A stretch of DNA of 8,756 bases from JBIQLO01 sp044464175 (lineage in GTDB: Bacteria > Planctomycetota > Phycisphaerae > Tepidisphaerales > Tepidisphaeraceae). Shown here piece after piece: positions 1 through 5,529 of this stretch. Position 1 is the first letter of the stretch, and the number at the start of each line of letters is the position of its first letter. Under the pieces are notes generated by a model. That model had not been told where the DNA came from. It saw nothing but the letters and a program-made list of their open reading frames with translations, and made no database searches. Location: assembly GCA_044464175.1 (NCBI GenBank), contig JBIQLO010000175.1, forward strand, positions 1 to 8,756. Reading direction: 5' to 3'. Both the position numbers and the translations under genes were made by a program.

Positions 1-78
1 GGTCCTTCCGGCGAAATGGCGGGGATTATAGGGGAAGCGGGCGGGGGATGCGAGAAGGAACAAGTGAATCGCCAACTT

Positions 79-117
79 CCAGTTGCCGGGCGCCTTCCGA
101 AGGCGCCCGGCAACTGG
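79..117 (-). terminator. Strong hairpin after the secreted-protein gene, probable terminator
   Basis: Positions 79-96 and 100-117 are perfect reverse complements: 18 bp, about 13 of them G or C, around a 3-nt loop (97-99). The hairpin begins 22 nt after the TAA stop (141-139) of the minus-strand gene, where a terminator is expected. The sequence after it on the minus strand is only moderately T-rich and has no clean T run, so it is not a textbook intrinsic terminator. It may act as a 3' stability hairpin or stop transcription from either side. The inverted repeat is seen directly; its role is inferred. Confidence 0.65.
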
Positions 118-138
118 CCGACAATGGGGGAGGCGCGA

Positions 139-951
139 TTATTTCCCGACGCCATACAGGGCGGAGATCACGCAATTGACGACCACACGGCTGGCCTCCG
201 TTTCATCCGAAGGCCAATCCTTCTGGTTGTCGTTGAGCCGGGTGAGGTTCTTCAGAAGATCATCGTGAATCTGCTGGCCGGTGCGATTGTTGGGAACATC
301 GATTTTCCAACCGCCGGCTTCATCCAGCATGGAGGCATAGAGGTCCGGGGTGTTGCCGGCCTTGGGAAGATGGACAACGCCGATCTCCGTGCCTTTGTCG
401 ATGTTGCCCTGTTCCTTGGTTTCTTCGTTCAGGGGTTCCTTGGGCTGGGCCTCGGCGTGACGGCCAGCGCCGGTTTCGGCATTGACGGGCCAGTCAGTCA
501 GCACCTTCTTGGGGTCCTGGATTTCTCCTTCGGCGGCGATGACGTTCGAAAAAGTCCGGGCGCGATCGATGTCGAAGTCATGACCATACTTGTCCTTCCA
601 GGCCTTCTGGAACTTGTCGGCCTGAGCATCCAGGTCGGCGAATTTCTTGTCCTTGAAGTCGCCGATGCGGTCACGATCCTGATCGACCAATTTGCTGACC
701 ACGTCGTCAAATTCACCCGCCTTGACGGCGTTCTCGGTGGCCGATTCCAGGGTTTCGGTCATGTCTTCGGTCTTGGTGTTCTTGACGACGCGCAGGCCGG
801 GCGGCAACGTTGGCGCCATCCGGGCCGTCTGGTCATTCTGGGCTGTGTTCTCGTCGTTGTTCTGATCGGCCGCATAGATGGATTGGGTTGTCAGACCAAT
901 GCCGCCACAGGCGATGGCGACGGCCAACGCCATTTTCATGGTTTTTTGCAT
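139..951 (-). CDS. Secreted charged protein of unknown function
   Basis: A 270-residue protein that I do not recognise. The start at 951 is chosen because AAGGAGA (964-958) lies 6 nt upstream and the N-terminus is a Sec signal peptide: K3 and K6, a hydrophobic stretch at residues 7-20, and probable cleavage after SIYA (A27). The frame stays open far upstream, but that is only a lack of stop codons in GC-rich DNA. The mature part is very hydrophilic. It has an Asn/Gln/Asp-rich start (residues 28-42), a helical Lys/Asp/Glu-rich middle with DRDRIGDFKDKKFADLDAQA, then YGHDFDID, and a C-terminal part with GGWKIDVP near residue 216. The GGWKID pattern recalls the ends of NTF2-like or SnoaL-like domains, but this is weak. 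There is no transmembrane segment after the signal peptide and no lipobox, so a periplasmic or exported soluble protein is likely. It lies 133 bp downstream of the receiver-like gene on the same strand, with its own palindromic upstream region, so it may be transcribed separately. Confidence 0.8.
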   Translation of the reverse strand: MQKTMKMALAVAIACGGIGLTTQSIYAADQNNDENTAQNDQTARMAPTLPPGLRVVKNTKTEDMTETLESATENAVKAGEFDDVVSKLVDQDRDRIGDFKDKKFADLDAQADKFQKAWKDKYGHDFDIDRARTFSNVIAAEGEIQDPKKVLTDWPVNAETGAGRHAEAQPKEPLNEETKEQGNIDKGTEIGVVHLPKAGNTPDLYASMLDEAGGWKIDVPNNRTGQQIHDDLLKNLTRLNDNQKDWPSDETEASRVVVNCVISALYGVGK

Positions 952-957
952 GGTGAG

Positions 958-964
958 TCTCCTT
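958..964 (-). promoter_or_regulatory. Ribosome binding site setting the start of the secreted protein
   Basis: The minus-strand sequence AAGGAGA sits 6 nt before the ATG at 951. It is a near-ideal Shine-Dalgarno site and fixes the start within a frame that stays open almost 500 nt further upstream. Confidence 0.8.
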
Positions 965-1000
965 GAAAAGGGATTGTGCGCCACGGCACCTCGCCGTAGT

Positions 1001-1030
1001 CCTTTGCTGCAAAGGAGTTGGATGCAAAGG
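1001..1030. promoter_or_regulatory. Palindrome plus half-site upstream of the secreted protein gene
   Basis: CCTTTGC (1001-1007) and GCAAAGG (1009-1015) form a 7-bp-arm palindrome around one base. TGCAAAGG occurs at 1008-1015 and again at 1023-1030, so one half-site is repeated 15 bp away. The group lies about 50-80 bp upstream of the ATG at 951, a suitable place for a regulator of that gene. A 5-bp hairpin (983-987 with 993-997) lies between it and the ribosome binding site. I saw no convincing -35/-10 pair here, so operator function is only inferred. Confidence 0.35.
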
Positions 1031-1084
1031 GTGTGCCGCAAATGTGGCCTTGGGCGACAAGGGCAGGAGATGGCAGGAAAGGGA

Positions 1085-1627
1085 TTATCGGGGGTCCCGC
1101 AGCAAAGCGCGCAATTCCTCAGCGCTGAGCACAGGCTCACCTTCATCTTCCGCAGGGGCGGAGGGTGGACGGGCCGGGAGGGGGGCTGGGGCGGGAGCCT
1201 CCGGGGGTTCGGGCGGCAGGGGTGCGGCGGCGGGGCGCGGATTTTCCGCTCGGGAGGGAAGCAGGGCGGTGCGGTGCAGGCCGTCATCCGCCAGCAAACC
1301 GTCGGCCCCCAGGCGCATGGCGTGGGCCAGGGCGGCGGCGCGGGCGTCGGTGCCGCTGAGCCAGATGTCAATATGGGGGAACCGGCGCTTGACGGAATGG
1401 ATGATCTCCAATTCCTCCCGATAGAGGCTCCCCAGGCAGAGAACAAGGGACTGGTAGACGAGGGGGCGTCGGCACAGGTCGGCCATGGCCGCGTACGGAT
1501 CGTCCATTTCTGTGCACTGGTAACCCAGATCGGTGAGGGTCTTCAAGGGCCGCGCGCGGGCCTGAGGAGAGGCGACGATCATCGCCCGCCCTGTGGGGCG
1601 CGTGACTGGGAGAGAAACCTGGGACAT
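1085..1627 (-). CDS. Degenerate receiver-domain protein with Pro-rich tail
   Basis: A 180-residue protein. Residues about 14-118 follow the alternating strand and helix pattern of a CheY-like receiver: RAMIVASP as strand 1, SLVLCLGS as strand 3, IDIWLSGT as strand 4 and MRLGADGLLAD as strand 5. The functional residues are missing. The acidic pair after strand 1 is A19-S20-P21, the phospho-acceptor Asp at the end of strand 3 is replaced in C64-L65-G66, and the conserved Lys after strand 5 is absent. It should therefore not be phosphorylated in the usual way. Residues about 124-164 are a Pro/Ala/Glu linker, and the protein ends in PVLSAEELRALLRDPR, resembling the EIDALL motif with which FliM and FliN tails bind CheY. 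ATG 1627 is preferred because the longer start (1711) lies inside the palindrome and predicted -10 box. Its Shine-Dalgarno (AGGAAG, 1646-1641) is rather far, 13 nt. The gene diverges from the pilus genes, which suggests but does not prove a regulatory or scaffold role. Confidence 0.75.
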   Translation of the reverse strand: MSQVSLPVTRPTGRAMIVASPQARARPLKTLTDLGYQCTEMDDPYAAMADLCRRPLVYQSLVLCLGSLYREELEIIHSVKRRFPHIDIWLSGTDARAAALAHAMRLGADGLLADDGLHRTALLPSRAENPRPAAAPLPPEPPEAPAPAPLPARPPSAPAEDEGEPVLSAEELRALLRDPR

Positions 1628-1699
1628 CGTCGTTGTGCTTCTTCCTGTTGGAGTAGCGGAGCCCTGCCTGCAGAGGCCCGACCCGCTGAAGCCATTTCT

Positions 1700-1718
1700 A
1701 TGACGTATCATACGTCAT
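1700..1718. promoter_or_regulatory. 19-bp perfect palindrome, candidate operator
   Basis: ATGACGTAT (1700-1708) and ATACGTCAT (1710-1718) are perfect 9-bp arms around a single central base. One base between the arms is too short for an RNA hairpin loop, so a DNA site for a dimeric regulator is the better reading. The minus-strand -10 box TATGAT is embedded in its centre, so a bound protein should block that promoter. I cannot name the regulator family. The site could also affect the divergent pilMN genes. Confidence 0.6.
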
Positions 1719-1734
1719 GAAAGGGAAGAGGCAA
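1707..1734 (-). promoter_or_regulatory. Sigma70-type promoter for the receiver-like gene
   Basis: On the minus strand, TTGCCT (1734-1729, 4 of 6 to TTGACA) and TATGAT (1712-1707, 5 of 6 to TATAAT) are separated by 16 bp. Transcription would start near 1700, giving a leader of about 70 nt before the ATG at 1627. The -10 box is the middle of the 19-bp palindrome, a classic repressor arrangement. Hexamer matches and spacing are seen; activity is inferred. Confidence 0.5.
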
Positions 1735-1827
1735 TTTGGAAAGGGCACCGTCGAACCGGAATGGGGTCCGGAACGTCTGATAAGATGGGATTATGTCGGT
1801 TGAAGGGGGGTAAATTGATCTAAAAGG

Positions 1828-1861
1828 CCGTTGCGGTTACACCTAAGGATGTAAGCAACGG
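1828..1861 (+). other. Leader hairpin upstream of pilMN
   Basis: CCGTTGC (1828-1834) pairs with GCAACGG (1855-1861), and the inner arm TTACA (1837-1841) pairs with TGTAA (1850-1854). This gives a 12-bp stem with a two-G bulge and an 8-nt loop. It ends 82 nt before the pilMN start and would lie in the mRNA if transcription starts upstream. It has no T run after it, so it is not an obvious terminator, and it matches no riboswitch class that I recognise. Confidence 0.4.
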
Positions 1862-1891
1862 TGATTGACGGCCCGAGGCAGCCGCCGATTT

Positions 1892-1905
1892 GACGTTGGA
1901 ACGTC
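1892..1905. promoter_or_regulatory. Second palindrome near pilMN, possible operator
   Basis: GACGTT (1892-1897) and AACGTC (1900-1905) are perfect 6-bp arms around GG, 39 bp before the pilMN start. It shares the TGACGT core with the 19-bp palindrome at 1700-1718, and a lone GGAACGTC also occurs at 1769-1776. The shared core suggests that one regulator might bind both sites. Short palindromes arise by chance in GC-rich DNA, so confidence is low. Confidence 0.3.
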
Positions 1906-1930
1906 GGCCCTGCCGGCGCATACCAGCCAC

Positions 1931-1935
1931 AGGAG
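1931..1935 (+). promoter_or_regulatory. Ribosome binding site that decides the pilMN start
   Basis: AGGAG lies 8 nt upstream of the ATG at 1944. It rules in this start over the in-frame upstream start at 1890, which would add 18 non-conserved residues rich in Arg and lies within the second palindrome region. Confidence 0.75.
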
Positions 1936-1943
1936 TAAGATAT

Positions 1944-4100
1944 ATGGCCACCGCTCGCACCGCCTGGGGAATTGATCTGGGGAACCGGGCTCTGAAGGCA
2001 GTCAAATTAGTCCGGGATGTGGAGGGGCTTCGTATTGATGATTACGACGTCATTGAATACGAGCAGATTCTCTCAAATGCGGGCGACAATCGGGATTCCT
2101 ACATCGCCGGGGCGCTGGCGACCTTCGTGCAGCGCCACCGGACGCGGGGCGTGCCGGTGGCGATCGGGGTGAGCGGGCAGCAGAGTTTTGCGCGATTCAT
2201 TAAACTGCCGCCGGTGGAAACCAAGAAGATTCCCGAAATCGTGCGGTTTGAGGCGATTCAGCAGATTCCATTCCCGCTGGACGATGTGGAATGGAGCTAT
2301 CAACTCTTCCAGGACCCGGAGTCGCCGGACATCGAGGTGGGGATCTTTGCGATGCGCAAGGACCTGGTCAACCAGTACATCCAGTATTTTACCGATGTGG
2401 ACCTGGATGTGCAGGTGGTGCAGATGAATCCGCTGGCGGTCTACAACGCCATGCACTATGACGGGCGCATCAACGAAACGACGATGGTGGTGGACGTGGG
2501 GGCGGAGAACACGGACCTGATCATTGCCGATCCCAATTCGGCCTGGCTGCGGTCGATTCCCATCGGGGGCAACATTTTCACCGAAGCCCTGGTCAAGAGC
2601 TTCAAGCTGAATTTTCCCAAGGCCGAGGAGCTCAAGCGCAACGCCTCCAGCAGCAAATACGCCCGGCAGATCCTGCAGGCGATGCGCCCGACGTGTGCGG
2701 ACCTGGTGGCGGAAATCCAACGGTCAATCGGGTTTTATGCATCGGTCCATCGCGAGTCGCGGATCACAAAGGTCGTGGCGCTGGGGGGCACGTTCCGGAT
2801 TCCCGGCCTGACCAAGTATCTCCAGCAGAACCTGCAGCTTGAGGTGCATCGGCTGGATCAGATTTCCGCCGCCATGCCGCCGGACAACAGCGGCATGCCC
2901 AGCTTCAGCGAAAACCTGCTGTCGATGGTCAGCCCCTACGGACTGGCCATTCAGGCGATGGGAGAGGGGAAAATCGAAAGCTCGCTCTTGCCGGAGGCGA
3001 TCAAGCGCGAGCGGATGTGGAAGGACAAGACCAAGTGGTTCGCGGCCGCGGCGGCGCTCTTCGTGGTCGGGACGGCGGTTGCCTATGGGAAGCTGGCGTG
3101 GATCGACGGCCAGCAAAGCCTGGCGCAGGCGGAGCAGCAGAAGATTCAGCGCATCAACAACCAGGCGACGGAATTGAGCCGCCAGTGGTCGGATGTGGAG
3201 CAGTCCGGGGCGGCGGACCGGCAGCAGATCATGAGTGTCAACGCCCTGCTGAAATATCGCGGGCTGTGGCGCGGGATTCTGGAGACGGTTCACAGCGCAT
3301 TGCCCACGCCCCAGCCGGCGCTGCTCACCGGCGATGTGGCGCAGATCAAGTCGATTCCGCGCGGGCAGCGGCAGCAGATTTTCATCGATGACATTGTTTC
3401 GGAATATCATCCGAACATGACTGCCGTGCTGAAGCTGAACGAGAACCAGTTCAAGGCGCAGGGGGGTGGGCAGGGGATGCCCGGCGGCATGCCGCCGGAC
3501 ATGATGGGCATGCCGCCGGAACCGGGAATGCCGGGCATGCCCGGGATGGAGCCGTCACCCTTCGGAGGAGAGGCCGGAGCGAACGGAGGCACCGGGCCCC
3601 GCGGTTTTGTCGTTACCATCCGGGGCACCACGCCCAACGCCGGCAGCTACGATTTCATTTACAAGAATTTCGTGGTCCCCCTGTCCAAGCACACCGAGGA
3701 TGCCAAGGACGCACAGGGGAATTACATCGCGCTCAAGAAAGGCTTTTATATCGCCAAGGCGACGGTGGTCTCTGCGCGGCCCATCCAGCAGAGTCCGGAA
3801 CGTCTCAAGCAACTGGAGGCGGCGTATCAGGCGGCAACGAAGGAGCAGCAGTTGCCCTCCGGCAACCGTGGCGCCAACCGGGGCGTCTTCGGCGCGCCGG
3901 ATGACATGGCCCCGCCGGATGTGGCTCCGGGCGGCTATACGCCCGGCCGACCGGGAACGGGCAAGGGCGAGTCGGCCGATGCGGCCTACCAGGATCGGCT
4001 GACCAAGGAAGATGTGCGGCAGGATTCGGAATTCACGGTGCGTCTGGCGATCGTGCTGGATCCCCAACCCAAGGCGCCCGGCCAGGAGAACCAGCCCTGA
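1944..4100 (+). CDS. pilM: PilM-PilN fusion, type IV pilus inner-membrane platform
   Basis: A 718-residue protein, about twice the usual PilM length. Residues 1 to about 340 are the FtsA/actin-like PilM fold: GIDLGNRALKAV (9-20) is the first phosphate loop, VVDVGAENTDL (182-192) the second, and VVALGGTFRIPGL (277-289) the nucleotide-site segment. PilM normally sits in the cytoplasm and binds the N-terminal peptide of PilN. Here the chain continues with SSLLPEAIKRER (from residue 346), which resembles that PilN peptide (INLLP followed by basic residues), then a transmembrane helix (365-387) and a coiled coil (about 388-420). LWRGILETVHSALP (441-454) matches the first helix of the PilN periplasmic domain. 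A Gly/Met/Pro-rich loop (about 507-553) follows, then a strand-helix segment, GFVVTIRGTTPN (554 on). The C-terminus has a further strand (EFTVRLAIVLDP). I infer that PilM and PilN are joined in one chain, tying the cytoplasmic ring to the periplasmic arm. It begins a three-gene run with the PilO-like gene 81 nt downstream. The PilM assignment is strong, the PilN half moderate. Confidence 0.88.
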   Translation: MATARTAWGIDLGNRALKAVKLVRDVEGLRIDDYDVIEYEQILSNAGDNRDSYIAGALATFVQRHRTRGVPVAIGVSGQQSFARFIKLPPVETKKIPEIVRFEAIQQIPFPLDDVEWSYQLFQDPESPDIEVGIFAMRKDLVNQYIQYFTDVDLDVQVVQMNPLAVYNAMHYDGRINETTMVVDVGAENTDLIIADPNSAWLRSIPIGGNIFTEALVKSFKLNFPKAEELKRNASSSKYARQILQAMRPTCADLVAEIQRSIGFYASVHRESRITKVVALGGTFRIPGLTKYLQQNLQLEVHRLDQISAAMPPDNSGMPSFSENLLSMVSPYGLAIQAMGEGKIESSLLPEAIKRERMWKDKTKWFAAAAALFVVGTAVAYGKLAWIDGQQSLAQAEQQKIQRINNQATELSRQWSDVEQSGAADRQQIMSVNALLKYRGLWRGILETVHSALPTPQPALLTGDVAQIKSIPRGQRQQIFIDDIVSEYHPNMTAVLKLNENQFKAQGGGQGMPGGMPPDMMGMPPEPGMPGMPGMEPSPFGGEAGANGGTGPRGFVVTIRGTTPNAGSYDFIYKNFVVPLSKHTEDAKDAQGNYIALKKGFYIAKATVVSARPIQQSPERLKQLEAAYQAATKEQQLPSGNRGANRGVFGAPDDMAPPDVAPGGYTPGRPGTGKGESADAAYQDRLTKEDVRQDSEFTVRLAIVLDPQPKAPGQENQP

Positions 4101-4111
4101 GGGTTGGAAGG

Positions 4112-4144
4112 GGCCGGATTGGAGGCCATGTGAGGCGTCCGGCC
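4112..4144 (+). repeat. Inverted repeat between pilMN and the PilO-like gene
   Basis: GGCCGGA (4112-4118) and TCCGGCC (4138-4144) are perfect 7-bp arms around a 19-nt loop, 11 nt after the pilMN stop. There is no T run, so it is unlikely to end transcription. It could tune mRNA stability or the relative output of the two genes. Confidence 0.35.
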
Positions 4145-4181
4145 ACTGGAAGTCACGGTGAGTGTTACCGGTGAAGGTGTT

Positions 4182-5480
4182 ATGGACATAGTCAAGAAAA
4201 ACCTGATCAGCATTCTTTGCGGCGTGGTCGCGTTGATCGCCATTGTGCTGCTGTTCTGGCCGACCCACGGCTACCAGGACAAGCTTCAGCAGGACCTGAA
4301 CGCGCGCAAGGACGTGTACAACAGCCTTTCGCAGTTGCAGAGCCGCCAGCGAAGCCTCCCCATCGTGACGCCGGGGCAGTCGGAGCAGGCGCCCTTGGGG
4401 CGCTTTCCCAGCGAGCCGGTGATCCGGGCGGGTCTGGCGGCCAAGCAGGAGGTGCATCAGCAGGCGCAGCAGATGCTCAAGGACGCCATCGACCTGAATA
4501 CGCACAAGCTGCTGGTCCCCGACTCCCTCCCGACGCCCCGTTCCACGGACCAGTTCCGCTTCGCTCAGGAATACGTCAAGCGATTGAACCTTCGCCACGA
4601 TCCGGGCAATCAGGAATGCATCCAGGTGCAGATCCTCAAAGGCATTCAGCCCCCCTCGCAGGAAGAGGTGAAGCAGGCGGCGGATGATCTGTGGAACAAC
4701 AAATTCAAACAGCAGATCGCCCATTACTCCAACAACCAGAGCAACGAAAACGAGGTGAAGGCGGAATTCGACCGGGCGGCCAAGGCGCTGCCCGAGCAGC
4801 TGATGCAGGAGGCGGCGACAAAGAACACGATGTATGTCGAGCGGGATGCCTTTGATTTCGACCCGACGGTGCAGACCGCCGCGTTCCAGGGCCAGCCGGC
4901 GACTCCGAAGGATATCTGGTATGCCCAGCTCGGATTGTGGATTGAATCCGACGTCGCCAAGGCCATCGCCAGCGCCAACGGCAAAAGCCAGAACGTGCTG
5001 ACCTCGCCGGTCAAGCGTTTGATCAAGATGACGCTGCCGCGCGTGGAACAGGGATTTTACACGATGACCGGCCAGCCGGCGGGAGGGGGCGGGGGCATGG
5101 GAAACCAGCCGGTGCCGGTGCAGCCGGTGTCGCCGGACACGGTCGTGGCGACCGTGTCGCCCACGGGTCGGGTGTCCAACACGCTCTATGACGTGGTGCA
5201 TTTTGAGTTGGTGGTGGATGTGGAGGCCGATATGGTGCCGGTGTTCCTGGAGCATCTGACGCGCAACCAGTTCATTTACGTCAATCAACTGAATCTGACG
5301 AGCGTGGATTCGGTGGCGATGAAGACGCAGGGATACCTCTACGGCGAGAAACCGGTGGCGCGCCTGAACCTCAAGTGCGAGATGCTGTTCCTCCGCGGCT
5401 GGACGGTTCCGCTGATGCCGGCGGAGGTAAAACAGCGGCTGGGCGTGCAGCCGCCCCAGCAGACGGCGGGACTGCAGTAA
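4182..5480 (+). CDS. PilO/Amuc_1100-like inner-membrane pilus assembly protein
   Basis: A 432-residue protein with a short cytoplasmic N-terminus, one transmembrane helix (about 8-26), a coiled coil (about 31-60) and a second helical stretch (about 80-100). A mixed middle region follows, then a Gly/Pro-rich loop (about 297-320, with five consecutive Gly). The C-terminal alpha/beta domain (about 330-422) contains VVHFELVVDVEADMVPVFLE and NQFIYVNQLNL. Membrane anchor, coiled coil and C-terminal ferredoxin-like fold is the PilO/PilN plan, also seen in Akkermansia Amuc_1100. PilO normally pairs with PilN to form the periplasmic part of the alignment complex, which fits its place after pilMN. It is longer than proteobacterial PilO (about 200 residues) because of the inserted middle. 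ATG 4182 is preferred, with GAAGG (4173-4177) only 4 nt away. A GTG at 4158 would add 8 residues and cannot be excluded. The family call rests on architecture, so it is moderate. Confidence 0.75.
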   Translation: MDIVKKNLISILCGVVALIAIVLLFWPTHGYQDKLQQDLNARKDVYNSLSQLQSRQRSLPIVTPGQSEQAPLGRFPSEPVIRAGLAAKQEVHQQAQQMLKDAIDLNTHKLLVPDSLPTPRSTDQFRFAQEYVKRLNLRHDPGNQECIQVQILKGIQPPSQEEVKQAADDLWNNKFKQQIAHYSNNQSNENEVKAEFDRAAKALPEQLMQEAATKNTMYVERDAFDFDPTVQTAAFQGQPATPKDIWYAQLGLWIESDVAKAIASANGKSQNVLTSPVKRLIKMTLPRVEQGFYTMTGQPAGGGGGMGNQPVPVQPVSPDTVVATVSPTGRVSNTLYDVVHFELVVDVEADMVPVFLEHLTRNQFIYVNQLNLTSVDSVAMKTQGYLYGEKPVARLNLKCEMLFLRGWTVPLMPAEVKQRLGVQPPQQTAGLQ

Positions 5481-5529
5481 TTGGGCATCGGCGGCGCGGC
5501 GATCGGCTAACAAATAAGACAGGCGTACC

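Larger units (their letters stand above)
1628..1943. other. Divergent intergenic region between receiver-like gene and pilMN
   Basis: This 316-bp non-coding stretch separates two divergent genes. It holds a minus-strand sigma70-type promoter (1707-1734) overlapped by a 19-bp palindrome (1700-1718), a leader-type hairpin (1828-1861), a second palindrome (1892-1905) and the pilMN ribosome binding site (1931-1935). For the plus strand I found only weak -10-like hexamers, such as TAAGAT at 1781-1786 and TAAATT at 1811-1816, none with a well-placed -35. The pilMN promoter is therefore unassigned and may depend on an activator or another sigma factor. Confidence 0.7.

Noticed and set aside
16..966. 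316-residue plus-strand open frame opposite the secreted protein
   Set aside because: It has no ribosome binding site and reads through the terminator-like hairpin. The minus strand has a good Shine-Dalgarno and a signal peptide.
952..1446. In-frame upstream extension of the secreted protein to 435 residues
   Set aside because: The extension overlaps the receiver-like gene in another frame, is Pro/Arg low complexity and would bury the signal peptide inside the protein.
878..1720. 280-residue plus-strand open frame opposite the receiver-like gene
   Set aside because: Its composition is Gly/Arg-rich, it spans the gap between two minus-strand genes and ends in the palindrome. It has no motif.
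1718..1943. A sigma70 promoter for pilMN
   Set aside because: Weak -10-like hexamers exist at 1781 and 1811, but no -35 lies at 16-18 bp. TTGACG at 1865 and 1890 have no -10 at the right distance.
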